A stretch of DNA of 9,939 nucleotides from an uncultured Collinsella sp. (GCA_902475865.1 CABSBK010000022.1:1-9939), one strand, 5' to 3'; shown: positions 1 through 7,245, counted from the first letter of the stretch. The notes: generated by a model from the letters alone, not told the origin. Translations and numbers: made by a program.

Positions 1-18
1 ACGGGCCTTGGAATTAAC

Positions 19-38
19 GTCCGAAAACAAGCTCGGAC
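19..38 (-). terminator. weak hairpin at the 3' end of the DedA gene
   Basis: GTCCGA (19-24) and TCGGAC (33-38) form a 6-bp stem with an 8-nt loop, touching the stop codon at 38-40. There is no clear T-run after it on the minus strand, so it is at best a weak terminator. The next gene lies outside the window. Confidence 0.25.
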
Positions 39-685
39 TAGGCGTTCTTTTTACCGAGCTTAGCCTTAACCAGACCGACCACGGTCGGGATGATCGACAC
101 GGCGACAATGCCGATGATCAGCAGCTCAAAGTGCTCCTGCACAAACGGAATGCCACCAAAGAAGTAACCCAGCAGCGTAAAGACCGTCGACCAGGTAATG
201 CCACCCAACACGTTAAAGACGACAAAGTTGCGCCAATGCATGCCGCCCATGCCGGCGATAAAAGGCACAAAGGTGCGGATGAACGGGAAGAAGCGGCCGA
301 GGAAGATGGCCAGATGGCCCCACTTGTCCAAGAAATCCTCGGACTTTTTGATGCGCTCGGGCGTCATGGCCTTTACCTTGCCCGAGGCGATGATCTTGCG
401 GCCAAAGAAGTGGCCAATCATAAAGTTGCACTGATCGCCCAGGATGGCTGCGGCCCATGCGGTGGCCAGAAGCGCAACAATGTTAAAGCCGCCATTATGG
501 GCAAAGAAGCCCGAGGCAAACAGCAGCGAGTCGCCGGGAAGGAACGGGAAGAACACCACGCCCGTCTCGATAAAGATGATTAGGAACACGCAGCCGTAGG
601 CCATAAGCGGGCCGGCGGCGATCCAGCTGGCGATCGCGGTGCGCGGGTCCTTAAGCAGCTCGGCGATAAAATTGATGAAACCCAT
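38..685 (-). CDS. DedA-family integral membrane protein
   Basis: 215 residues, close to the usual DedA length of about 200. DedA proteins are inner-membrane proteins; several members are now linked to flipping of undecaprenyl phosphate or phospholipids, but the substrate here cannot be read from sequence. Family marks are visible: E40 in the IET segment, PFLPGDSLLFASG at 47-59, and the motif around residues 130-148 with G130, R131, P134, R137, P141 and AG. Hydrophobic segments lie near 25-45, 50-65, 68-88, 138-148, 155-178 and 187-206. The tail is basic (KAKLGKK). The ATG at 685 is chosen because GAGAGG sits about 9 nt upstream; an in-frame TTG at 724 has no such site and lies almost on the predicted transcription start. 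The gene is divergent from cysE and appears monocistronic. The family call is firm, the physiological role is not. Confidence 0.93.
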   Translation of the reverse strand: MGFINFIAELLKDPRTAIASWIAAGPLMAYGCVFLIIFIETGVVFFPFLPGDSLLFASGFFAHNGGFNIVALLATAWAAAILGDQCNFMIGHFFGRKIIASGKVKAMTPERIKKSEDFLDKWGHLAIFLGRFFPFIRTFVPFIAGMGGMHWRNFVVFNVLGGITWSTVFTLLGYFFGGIPFVQEHFELLIIGIVAVSIIPTVVGLVKAKLGKKNA

Positions 686-731
686 GAAGTAAAACCTCTC
701 AGTTGTGGGCGCGGACACGTCCAAGTTGACC

Positions 732-737
732 AGTATA
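732..737 (-). promoter_or_regulatory. candidate -10 box for the DedA gene
   Basis: TATACT on the minus strand is a 5/6 match to the -10 consensus and predicts a start near 725, giving a leader of about 40 nt before the ATG at 685. No good -35 box is present at 16-18 bp; the nearest TTTGGC is about 20 bp away. Confidence 0.35.
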
Positions 738-862
738 CGGTTGCGATGCGAGCACGGGCCAAACCCCTCAAAAGTCTTACTTCATTACCAGCAAGTTTGC
801 ATAACTGACACTTGTCGCCCAAAGCGAAGCAAGATCGCCCTTCCTAATCCCTAGCGAATCGC

Positions 863-868
863 TATACT
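863..868 (+). promoter_or_regulatory. candidate -10 box for cysE
   Basis: TATACT lies 42 nt before the cysE start. The matching -35 region (TTCCTA at 841-846, spacing 16) is poor. If used, the leader is only about 35 nt, too short for a T-box or a riboswitch, so no leader-based cysteine control is visible. Confidence 0.4.
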
Positions 869-909
869 TTATTGAATCGCATTGTCACGGCGCTAAGGGA
901 GGGCGGCCG

Positions 910-1614
910 GTGAGCTTTATCAATACCATTCGTGAGGACATCAAGACCGTCCAGGCGCAAGACCCCGCCGCGCAAAACGGTCTGGTCATCTTCCTTTCCT
1001 ACCCTGGCCTGCACGCCAAGTGGAACCACGTGCCCGAGCACTGGCTGTGGGAACACGGCCATCGATCGCTTGCCCGTGTGCTCTCGCAAATCACCCGTCA
1101 CATCACCGGCGTCGAGATTCATCCCGCCGCGCAGATCGGCAAGCACTTCTTTATCGACCACGCCATGGGCGTCGTTATTGGCGAGACTGCCATCGTGGGC
1201 GATAACTGTGTGCTCTACCAGGGCGTCACGCTCGGCGGCACCGGCAACGAGACCGGCAAGCGCCACCCCACCCTGGGCAACAATGTCACGGTGGGCACGG
1301 GCGCCAAGGTGCTTGGCAACATCCACATCGGCAACAACGTCAAAATCGGCGGCAACTCGGTCGTCGTCAAGGACGTGCCCGACAACTGCACCGTCGTGGG
1401 CGTGCCCGGGCGCATCATCAAGCGCAACGGCTGCCGCGTGTTCGAGGAGAGCTTCGACGCCAAGCAGCATCGCGAGTACATGCCCGACGATGCCGCCGAG
1501 CAGAGCGCCCTCAACCGTCAGGGCATCACCGAAAACGCCCGTCGCGTCAAGGAACTCGAGCAGGAGGTGGCCGAGCTCAAAGCCCTCGTCGCCAAGCTCG
1601 TGGACGAGCGCTAG
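910..1614 (+). CDS. cysE: serine O-acetyltransferase (CysE)
   Basis: CysE transfers an acetyl group from acetyl-CoA to L-serine to give O-acetylserine, the precursor that cysteine synthase combines with sulfide; it acts in the cytosol. The 234-residue protein has a short N-terminal helical part (about 1-65) and a left-handed beta-helix of hexapeptide repeats (about 69-165). The [12 protein letters not shown] block carries catalytic H84, the acetyl-CoA loop GVTLGGTG is at 105-112, and KRHP is at 117-120. E69 stands where E. coli has the Asp of the catalytic dyad; as I recall, this is normal for the short Bacillus-type enzymes. The C-terminus (206-234) is a leucine-heptad coiled coil ending in DER. 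It therefore lacks the terminal Ile that docks CysE into cysteine synthase in enterobacteria. The GTG start is chosen because AGGGAGGG lies 6 nt upstream. Confidence 0.96.
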   Translation: MSFINTIREDIKTVQAQDPAAQNGLVIFLSYPGLHAKWNHVPEHWLWEHGHRSLARVLSQITRHITGVEIHPAAQIGKHFFIDHAMGVVIGETAIVGDNCVLYQGVTLGGTGNETGKRHPTLGNNVTVGTGAKVLGNIHIGNNVKIGGNSVVVKDVPDNCTVVGVPGRIIKRNGCRVFEESFDAKQHREYMPDDAAEQSALNRQGITENARRVKELEQEVAELKALVAKLVDER

Positions 1615-1653
1615 AAGCGGACGGCCACCGACAACATTGACGCCAACACAAAA

Positions 1654-1691
1654 GGCGCGCCAGGGAATCCGCCCCCGGCGCGCCTTCTTTT
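1654..1691. terminator. bidirectional terminator between cysE and the ABC operon
   Basis: Two copies of the self-complementary 8-mer GGCGCGCC (1654-1661 and 1677-1684) form a strong stem with a 15-nt loop. On the plus strand it is followed by TTCTTTT; on the minus strand the flank AAA at 1651-1653 reads as TTT. It can end cysE and the convergent exporter operon. Confidence 0.85.
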
Positions 1692-1724
1692 CGATGTGAC
1701 ATGCGGGACTGCCCCTTTGTCACC

Positions 1725-3728
1725 TTATGCGAACTGGCTTAGGTAGAGGTCGGCATAAGCGCCCTCGGCAGCCAGCAGTTCCTCGTGCGTACCCTGCTCG
1801 ATGATATTGCCGTGATCCATGACCAGGATGAGGTCGGCATCGACGATCGTCGACAGACGATGCGCGATCACAAAGCTCGTGCGCCCGCGCATGAGCGCAT
1901 CCATAGCACGGCCGATGGCGAGCTCGGTGCGCGTGTCTACGCTCGACGTCGCCTCGTCCAGGATGAGGATCGCCGGGTTGTTGAGCAGCACGCGCGCGAT
2001 GGTCAGCAGCTGACGTTGGCCCTGGCTGATGCTCTCGGCATCGTTAGCCACACGCGTGTCGTAGCCCTGCGGCATAGTGCGCACAAAGAAGTCGACCTGA
2101 GCGGCACGTGCGGCCGCGACAATCTCCTCGCGCGTCGCCTCGGGACAGCCATAGGCGATGTTCTCGGCAATGGTGCCATCGAACAGCCAGGCGTCCTGCA
2201 ACACCATGCCAAACTGCTGGCGCAGCTCGCCGCGGTCCATGCGGCTCGTGTCCACACCGTCGAGGGTAATGCGACCACCGTCGATCTCGTAGAAGCGCAT
2301 GAGCAGATTGATGAGCGTGGTCTTACCCGCACCCGTGGTTCCCACCACCGCGATCTTCTGACCCGGCTCGGCGGTAAACGACACGTCGCGCATAAGCGGC
2401 TTGTCGGGCGAATATCCAAAGCGCACGTGCTCAAAAGCGACACGGCCCTCCACCTTGCCCGGCAGCTTGTCGGCGGCCGCCGGCAACGGATCGGCTTCCA
2501 TCTCGGACTCGTCGAGCAGGTCGAACACGCGCTCGGCGCTCGCCAGCGCGCTCTGCAGCGAGTTAAAGGTAAACGACAGCTGCGTCATGGGCTCGGACGC
2601 CTCATAGATAAACTGGAAGAACGCCTGGAACACGCCGACGGTCATATGCCCGGCAACCAGCATGCTGCAGCCCACCAGCGCGATCACGATCTGCGCCAAG
2701 CGGCCGATAAAGCGCACCGCGGGACCGACGGCGTTAATCATAAAGTCGGCCTTGGTGCTCACGCGCGCCAGCTCCCTCGAAGCCTCGTGCACCTCGGCAG
2801 AGCTCTGGCGCTCGCGGTTAAACGCACGGATTACCAGACGGCCCGAGTAGCCTTCCTCGACCGCGCTCGTAATCTTGGATACCCACTCCTGGCGCTCGCC
2901 CGTCACATCGTGCGTGCGGCGCGAAACGACCTTCGTCACCAGCAGCGAAAGCGCCGTAAAGAACAAAAAGACAAGCGTGAGCGGCACGCTAAACACGAAC
3001 ATCACGCTCACGGCGCCCACCACGGTACCGATCGACACCAGAAGCTGCAGCAAGCCGCGCTGCATGCTCTCGGACATCTTGTCCAAGTCATTGGTCGCAC
3101 GGCTAACGACCTCGCCGGGTCGATGCGCGTCAAAGTAGGCAAGCGGCAGACGGTTGAGCTTTTGCGCGATGCGGTTGCGTAGGCGCAGGTTGAGGCGCTC
3201 GGCAACGCTCGACATCAAAAAGCTCTGGAGTGCGTAGAACGAGGCGGCGGCAGTCCAGATCATAAAGTAGATGAAGATGGTCCTGCCGCAATTCTCCCAG
3301 GTAATGCTGAAGGTAGTGTTGTTGGCAAACGCCAGCTTCATGTGCCCCCACAGCTCATCGATCACGCGGGCGCTGTAAGCCGGCGCCGCGGTGTTAAAGA
3401 TGGCATAGAACACGATGCTCGCGAACACGATATAGAAGCGCCAATGGTCGCCGGCGGCCTCGCTCCACAGGCGGCGCACCGTCGCCCAGGTGTCGCGGGG
3501 CGTCTCGTCCTCGTCCTCGTCGTCAACGTCGCGCATGCGCTCCGCCTCGGCGCGGGCGCGCTCGTCCTCGGCGCGCTCGTTTTCCTCGTAGAGTGCCTGG
3601 CGGCGAGCCTCACGCTCCGCCGCTGCCTTGGCGGCTTCGTCCAGGTCGGGCGTGGCGCCCGTCTCCTCGACTGTCTCTGCAACCGCGGCGCCATCGGCGA
3701 CGCCCTGCTTCTTGAGCTCCTCGGTCAT
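1725..3728 (-). CDS. ABC exporter half-transporter, catalytically competent subunit
   Basis: 667 residues: a cytosolic N-terminal extension, a six-helix type IV exporter membrane domain (about 95-385) and an ATPase domain (about 428-667). The ATPase has Walker A GTTGAGKTT at 463-471, Q-loop Q511, a variant signature ISQGQ at 567-571, Walker B LILDE ending in catalytic E592, a D-loop at 596-599 and switch H623. It belongs to the family of heterodimeric multidrug or lipid exporters (BmrCD, LmrCD, TM287/288 type). Its partner is the gene just upstream, whose stop codon is 1 nt before this start. The ATG at 3728 is preferred because GGGAGG sits about 8 nt upstream; a GTG at 3737 lies inside that site. 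The first 80 residues are unusual: charged, likely coiled coil, with an acidic run near 67-76. The substrate is unknown. Confidence 0.93.
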   Translation of the reverse strand: MTEELKKQGVADGAAVAETVEETGATPDLDEAAKAAAEREARRQALYEENERAEDERARAEAERMRDVDDEDEDETPRDTWATVRRLWSEAAGDHWRFYIVFASIVFYAIFNTAAPAYSARVIDELWGHMKLAFANNTTFSITWENCGRTIFIYFMIWTAAASFYALQSFLMSSVAERLNLRLRNRIAQKLNRLPLAYFDAHRPGEVVSRATNDLDKMSESMQRGLLQLLVSIGTVVGAVSVMFVFSVPLTLVFLFFTALSLLVTKVVSRRTHDVTGERQEWVSKITSAVEEGYSGRLVIRAFNRERQSSAEVHEASRELARVSTKADFMINAVGPAVRFIGRLAQIVIALVGCSMLVAGHMTVGVFQAFFQFIYEASEPMTQLSFTFNSLQSALASAERVFDLLDESEMEADPLPAAADKLPGKVEGRVAFEHVRFGYSPDKPLMRDVSFTAEPGQKIAVVGTTGAGKTTLINLLMRFYEIDGGRITLDGVDTSRMDRGELRQQFGMVLQDAWLFDGTIAENIAYGCPEATREEIVAAARAAQVDFFVRTMPQGYDTRVANDAESISQGQRQLLTIARVLLNNPAILILDEATSSVDTRTELAIGRAMDALMRGRTSFVIAHRLSTIVDADLILVMDHGNIIEQGTHEELLAAEGAYADLYLSQFA

Positions 3729-3729
3729 G

Positions 3730-5466
3730 CTACTCACCTCCCTTCATCTGCGATTCCGCGATAGCGCGGTACACCTCGCAGGTTTCCATGAGTTCGTCGT
3801 GCGTGCCTAGGCCCACGATCTCGCCGTCTTTTAGCACCACGATCTGATCGGCATGCAAAATAGTCGAGATGCGCTGGGCGATGATGAGCACCGCGGCATC
3901 GCGCGTCTCGTCCTGCAGCGCATGGCGCAGGGCGGCATCGGTCTTAAAGTCCAGGGCCGAAAAACTGTCATCGAAGATATATAGATCGGCGCGCTTCATG
4001 AGTGCGCGGGCGATCGCCAGGCGCTGGCGCTGACCGCCCGAAAAGTTCGTGCCGCCCTGGGATACCGGCGTATCGAGCCCCTGCGGCTGGTCGAGCACAA
4101 AGGTGCTCTGGGCAACTTCCAGCGCATGGAGCATGTCAGCCTCGGTCGCGCCCTCGTTGCCAAAGCGCAGGTTGCTCGCCACCGTACCCGAGAACAGCCA
4201 CGCCTTCTGCGGAACGTAAGCGATATGCCCGCGAATCTCACCTTGCGAAAGGTCGCGCAGGTCAACGCCGTTCAGGCGAATGGCGCCCTTCGTGGCATCG
4301 TGGAAACGCAACAAGAGCTTGGCCACCGTCGACTTGCCCGAACCCGTCGAGCCTACAATCGCGGTCGTCTGTCCGCGGCGACAGGCAAAGCTCAGGTCGC
4401 ACAGGGTGTCCTCGTCGGCATCGTCAAAACGGAACGACATATGGTCGAACACGGCAACCGCATCGGCACCGTCAACAGGCTCCGCCGCGCACGTATCCAG
4501 CGCGCGCTTGCCGTCCACGATGCTCGGCTCAATCTCCAACACCTGCTGCGCGCGGTTGAGGCACGCCGCAGCGCGCGGAAGCGTCAGAATCACCATCTGC
4601 GCCATCATCACAAAGAACAGGATCAGGATCGCGTACTCCAGCACGGCCGAGATGCTGCCGATTTGCATGGCATGGACGCCCACGCGGTTGCCGCCCACCC
4701 ACAGCACCGCCACCTCGGCGATGTTCATCAAAAAGAAGCTGGAGCTGTCGAGACCCACAAACAGGTGGTTAACCTTGATGGCGTTGGCCGCGTAATCGCT
4801 AAACACCTCGTCAAGGCGCTGCTCCTCGTGGCGCTCCTTGTTAAATGCGCGGATGACGCGCACGCCCACGATGTTCTCGCGCAGTACCACGTTCATGCGG
4901 TCGATAAAGCTTTGCAGGCGCATAAAAATCGGCGCGGCGTTAGCCACCGTAAAGACCGCCGCCACCAGCACGATCGCAACCACCACGCCCAGCAGCGTGC
5001 CCATGGCGGGATCGATGAACCAAGCAAAAATGATGCCTGCCACGGCCAAGAACGGCACCGGCAGCACCAGCTGAATCGTCTGAAGGACAGCTTGCTGAAT
5101 CACGTTGATGTCATTGAGCGAGCGCGTGATCATCGAACCCGTGCCAAAGCGCTCAAAGTCGCTGGCGGACAGCTCGAGCGACTTGTCGTACACGGCATTG
5201 CGAATATCGCAGGCCACGTTGGCGGCCAGGCGCGCCGAAAGATAGCAGCCCAGCACCGTGCCGCCGCTGGCCATGCCGGTCGCGATAAGCATGTACAGGC
5301 CGTTGCGTAATATATAGTCGACATCGCCCGTGGTAATACCGGTGTTGACCATGTTCGCCAGCATCGTGGGAACCAACAGCGTACCGACGTTATCTATCAG
5401 CACCGCAAACAGCGTCACCGCAATCAGCCCGCGGTACGGCCTCATAAACCTCATTAAGAGTCGCAT
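3730..5466 (-). CDS. ABC exporter half-transporter, degenerate-site subunit
   Basis: 578 residues with a six-helix membrane domain (about 10-300) and an ATPase domain (about 335-578). Visible motifs are Walker A GSTGSGKST at 372-380, Q420, a canonical FSGGQ signature at 475-479, and Walker B LYIFDD. In this last motif D500 replaces the catalytic Glu, and Q531 replaces the switch His (IIAQRIST). These two changes mark the non-hydrolysing subunit of heterodimeric exporters such as BmrC or TM287. It should pair with the product of the next gene, whose ATP site is intact. The ATG at 5466 overlaps the end of the MarR gene by 13 nt and has GAGGGG just upstream. An ATG at 5454 would give a TAATG overlap but is too far from that site. 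Expected role: energy-driven export of drugs, lipids or peptides; the substrate cannot be told. Confidence 0.93.
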   Translation of the reverse strand: MRLLMRFMRPYRGLIAVTLFAVLIDNVGTLLVPTMLANMVNTGITTGDVDYILRNGLYMLIATGMASGGTVLGCYLSARLAANVACDIRNAVYDKSLELSASDFERFGTGSMITRSLNDINVIQQAVLQTIQLVLPVPFLAVAGIIFAWFIDPAMGTLLGVVVAIVLVAAVFTVANAAPIFMRLQSFIDRMNVVLRENIVGVRVIRAFNKERHEEQRLDEVFSDYAANAIKVNHLFVGLDSSSFFLMNIAEVAVLWVGGNRVGVHAMQIGSISAVLEYAILILFFVMMAQMVILTLPRAAACLNRAQQVLEIEPSIVDGKRALDTCAAEPVDGADAVAVFDHMSFRFDDADEDTLCDLSFACRRGQTTAIVGSTGSGKSTVAKLLLRFHDATKGAIRLNGVDLRDLSQGEIRGHIAYVPQKAWLFSGTVASNLRFGNEGATEADMLHALEVAQSTFVLDQPQGLDTPVSQGGTNFSGGQRQRLAIARALMKRADLYIFDDSFSALDFKTDAALRHALQDETRDAAVLIIAQRISTILHADQIVVLKDGEIVGLGTHDELMETCEVYRAIAESQMKGGE

Positions 5467-5954
5467 GCGTCCCCCTCGCCCTTATCGTCAGCCTCGTTCT
5501 CGGCGGCCACTTGCCGTTTAAATGCCTCGCACTCTTCGTTCAGAACATGGGAGAACTTACCGACCAAGCGCATGATCTCGCGCTGTTCCCACGGCTCGAG
5601 CGCTTCGAATGCCTGTTGCTCGGCTTTTTGCGCCGGCAACGCGTAGCGCTTGGCAAACCGCACGCCTTCTTCGGTCAGTCGCACAACCTTGTTCTTACGA
5701 CTACCCTCGGCAAACTCCAACGTCGCAAGCCCTCGCGCCCTAAGCGTCTTAATCGCCGAATTGATGGTCTGTTTGCTGTAGAACCATTCACTCGTCAGCC
5801 GACTCACGGCAACGCTTCCGCCCGCTGCACTCGTGTCGACGAGCATCCAGTAGGCGCAGTCCGAAAGACCGCAGGTGCGTGCGAACTCCGAATAGATACG
5901 GTCAAGCCCGTTGAGCATCCGGTCGAAATCGACCAGGCTAACTGCACTATTCAT
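5454..5954 (-). CDS. MarR-family transcriptional regulator
   Basis: About 166 residues with a winged helix in the middle. The recognition helix is FYSKQTINSAIKTLRARGLA, followed by the wing LEFAEGSRKNKVVRLTEEG, then a long dimerisation helix and an acidic hydrophilic tail. MarR proteins are dimeric DNA-binding repressors released by small ligands or oxidation, and very often sit first in operons for multidrug exporters, as here. It overlaps the next ABC gene, so it is co-transcribed with the exporter. The start is uncertain. The ATG at 5954 is preceded by GGTGGGAG at short spacing. The ATG at 5966 has no ribosome site and lies only about 17 nt from the predicted transcript start. Autoregulation is likely given the repeats in its promoter. 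The cysteine residues in the N-terminal part and tail show no obvious sensor pattern. Confidence 0.9.
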   Translation of the reverse strand: MNSAVSLVDFDRMLNGLDRIYSEFARTCGLSDCAYWMLVDTSAAGGSVAVSRLTSEWFYSKQTINSAIKTLRARGLATLEFAEGSRKNKVVRLTEEGVRFAKRYALPAQKAEQQAFEALEPWEQREIMRLVGKFSHVLNEECEAFKRQVAAENEADDKGEGDACDS

Positions 5955-5972
5955 CTCTCCCACCATTCGATT

Positions 5973-6020
5973 GTCCGAGTTTTGACCAATTTATATCTCT
6001 ACATTAGTCCGAGTTTTGAC
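5973..6020. repeat. 14-bp direct repeat flanking the operon promoter
   Basis: GTCCGAGTTTTGAC occurs exactly at 5973-5986 and again at 6007-6020, 34 bp apart. One copy overlaps the -35/spacer region and the other lies at or just after the predicted start site. This arrangement suits an operator for the MarR protein. Confidence 0.8.
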
Positions 6021-6029
6021 TATCGTCAA
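5990..6029 (-). promoter_or_regulatory. candidate promoter of the MarR-ABC exporter operon
   Basis: On the minus strand TTGACG (6024-6029) is followed after 17 bp by TAATGT (6001-6006), and a second -10-like TATAAA lies at 5990-5995. The region is much more AT-rich than the genes around it. Either box would start transcription 20-40 nt before the MarR gene. The boxes overlap the repeats listed separately, which fits repressor control. Confidence 0.5.
6016..6029. promoter_or_regulatory. TTGAC-N4-GTCAA inverted repeat, putative MarR operator
   Basis: TTGAC (6016-6020), spacer tatc, GTCAA (6025-6029): a perfect 5-bp dyad of the size MarR dimers bind, covering the TTGACG -35 box. It overlaps the distal copy of the 14-bp direct repeat. 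Confidence 0.5.
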
Positions 6030-6063
6030 TAAGCTCGTTGCTTATGGTCGGCTCCACATAAGC
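6029..6063. repeat. three alternating ATAAGC half-sites
   Basis: ATAAGC (6029-6034), its complement GCTTAT (6040-6045) and ATAAGC again (6058-6063). The second and third extend to a 7-bp dyad GCTTATG/CATAAGC with a 10-nt gap. They lie just upstream of the exporter operon promoter and beyond the terminator of the neighbouring small gene, so they may bind a second regulator. Confidence 0.55.
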
Positions 6064-6071
6064 ATATCGAC

Positions 6072-6108
6072 AAAAAAGACCGCCGGCGCGGGGGGGCGGC
6101 GCCGGCGG
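6072..6108 (-). terminator. intrinsic terminator of the 96-residue protein gene
   Basis: CCGCCGGCGC (6080-6089) pairs perfectly with GCGCCGGCGG (6099-6108) around a G-rich 9-nt loop. On the minus strand the stem is followed by TCTTTTTT. It lies 28 nt after the stop codon and insulates the exporter operon promoter. Confidence 0.93.
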
Positions 6109-6135
6109 TTGCGAGAGAATATCGAGTGTTGGCTG

Positions 6136-6426
6136 TTAAGCAGCGACGGCCTCGTAGACCGTAGCGCCCGAGAAGCTGTCGTGCAGGCTCTTGCCGCAAA
6201 TCCAAGGCAGCTCGACGACCTCGCAGACCGTGTTGACCAGCTCGGAGCAGTCAGTAAAGTGGCCCTTATCGTTGAGGGCCTCGCAATCCTGAACACGCCA
6301 ATAGCCATCGGTGTGCGTGATGTAGTACTCGTGATCGTTGATTGACACAAAAGCGCGCGTCTTGGAACGCAGCAGCTTCAGAAATCCTTCGAAGTCGGTC
6401 TCGACGACATCTCCAGCCTGGAACAT
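6136..6426 (-). CDS. small hypothetical protein, 96 residues, four cysteines
   Basis: I do not recognise a family. The product is soluble, mildly acidic and shows no signal peptide or membrane segment. It has an alternating strand-like pattern (AFVSINDHEYYITHTDGYW at about 25-43) after a basic helix KLLRSKTR (17-24). Cysteines are at 48, 60, 68 and 77, not in a standard CxxC metal pattern. That it is a real gene is well supported: an ideal AGGAGG lies about 7-8 nt before the ATG, a textbook terminator follows the stop, and codon use is normal for the window. These signals suggest a single-gene transcript that is well translated. It is divergent from a nitroreductase, but no functional link can be shown. 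It may be a lineage-specific protein of Coriobacteriia; that is a guess. Confidence 0.85.
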   Translation of the reverse strand: MFQAGDVVETDFEGFLKLLRSKTRAFVSINDHEYYITHTDGYWRVQDCEALNDKGHFTDCSELVNTVCEVVELPWICGKSLHDSFSGATVYEAVAA

Positions 6427-6445
6427 GATGTTACCTCCTGGCCCG

Positions 6446-6460
6446 GCGCCACCATGGCGC
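6446..6460 (-). repeat. short hairpin in front of the small gene's ribosome site
   Basis: GCGCCA (6446-6451) and TGGCGC (6455-6460) form a 6-bp stem with a 3-nt loop, ending 6 nt before the AGGAGG of the 96-residue protein gene. It would be in the mRNA leader and could stabilise it or mark a protein-binding site. Confidence 0.45.
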
Positions 6461-6580
6461 GTTGATAAACGTTGGTGCTCCTTTAGTAAAACCTTTATCA
6501 GAGCTTATGCGCGCATCATTTAGGCAAGTGGTAAAAAACCGCAGGGTAGACGGGATAAAACGTTTAACCATCCCACCGGT

Positions 6581-6609
6581 TTGTCACATTCTGGCTGAAG
6601 TTTTATGCA
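6581..6609 (+). promoter_or_regulatory. candidate promoter of the nitroreductase gene
   Basis: TTGTCA (6581-6586, 5/6 to consensus) and TATGCA (6604-6609, moderate) are 17 bp apart. The predicted transcript starts near 6616, leaving a leader of about 100 nt. The leader opens with a dyad, ACCAA (6611-6615) and TTGGT (6625-6629), that could be an operator. Confidence 0.4.
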
Positions 6610-6717
6610 AACCAACTTTTCCACTTGGTAGCTTGCATTGTTTGGGGCCGACTGCGCGATTACGGTTTTGGTTCGGCGGGTAAGAACGAGGCATCGAAAC
6701 CAACGTCAGGAGGACAC

Positions 6718-7245
6718 ATGGAGACTATCGAAGCGCTCATCCACCGCCGCAGCTGCCGCAAATACAGCGATCGCCCCGTCGAGGCCGAGAAGCTCGCACG
6801 CATTATCGAAGCCGGCCAGTACGCGCCGAGCGGCATGGGACGCCAGCCGGTCACGTTCGTCGCCGTCACCGACCCCGCAACCGTCGAGCGTCTCTCGCAG
6901 CTCAACGCCCAAGTTATGGGCAGCAAGGGAGATCCCTTCTACGGCGCCAAGACCGTTGTGGTAGTGCTCGTCGACCGCAGCGCGCCCACGCACCTGGAAG
7001 ACGGCTCGCTCGCCATGGGCAACCTGCTCAACGCAGCCTATGCGCTGGGCGTCGATTCGTGTTGGATCCACCGCGCGCACGAGGTCTTTGACTCACCCAA
7101 GGGACTGGAACTGCTGGCAAAGTGGGGTCTACCCGCCGACGGGAGCCTGCGCGGTGTGGGCAACTGCATTCTGGGCTACGCCGAGGACACGCTTCCCGAA
7201 GCAAAGCCGCGCCGCGACAACGTGGTGTATGTTCCGCCGTTCTAA
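6718..7245 (+). CDS. nitroreductase-family FMN oxidoreductase
   Basis: 175 residues, the size of compact single-domain nitroreductases. Enzymes of this fold bind FMN at a dimer interface and use NAD(P)H to reduce nitro groups, quinones, flavins or other acceptors. The FMN phosphate-binding start is IHRRSCRKYSDRPVE (8-22), followed by the AGQYAPSGMGRQPVTFVAV segment (32-50). The late motif GVGNCILGYAEDTLPEAKPR (146-165) is the typical C-terminal FMN-contact strand plus the EAKPR end. The central helix MGNLLNAAYALGVDSCWI (100-117) is also characteristic. The ATG at 6718 has AGGAGG 4 nt upstream; upstream in-frame codons to 6625 have no such site and lack family similarity. It appears monocistronic. 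The natural substrate is unknown; the family includes redox and flavin-fragmenting members that cannot be separated here. Confidence 0.94.
   Translation: METIEALIHRRSCRKYSDRPVEAEKLARIIEAGQYAPSGMGRQPVTFVAVTDPATVERLSQLNAQVMGSKGDPFYGAKTVVVVLVDRSAPTHLEDGSLAMGNLLNAAYALGVDSCWIHRAHEVFDSPKGLELLAKWGLPADGSLRGVGNCILGYAEDTLPEAKPRRDNVVYVPPF

Noticed and set aside
8..583. 191-codon open frame on the plus strand
   Set aside because: Antisense to the DedA gene, whose motifs are unmistakable; the shadow product is charged low-complexity sequence.
686..909. Cysteine T-box or riboswitch in front of cysE
   Set aside because: The likely -10 box leaves a leader of about 35 nt and I see no T-box sequence or specifier hairpin in the gap.
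1116..1118. Catalytic Asp to Glu change in CysE (E69)
   Set aside because: It first looked like a damaged active site, but short Bacillus-type CysE proteins carry Glu in the same GIEIHP context as I recall them, so it is ordinary.
1785..3182. 465-codon open frame on the plus strand
   Set aside because: It lies fully antisense to the ABC exporter gene. It has no ribosome site, and its product is a His/Arg-rich low-complexity sequence typical of a GC-rich shadow frame.
4126..5310. 394-codon open frame on the plus strand
   Set aside because: Antisense to the other ABC subunit, with the same His/Arg/Gln-rich shadow composition and no family similarity.
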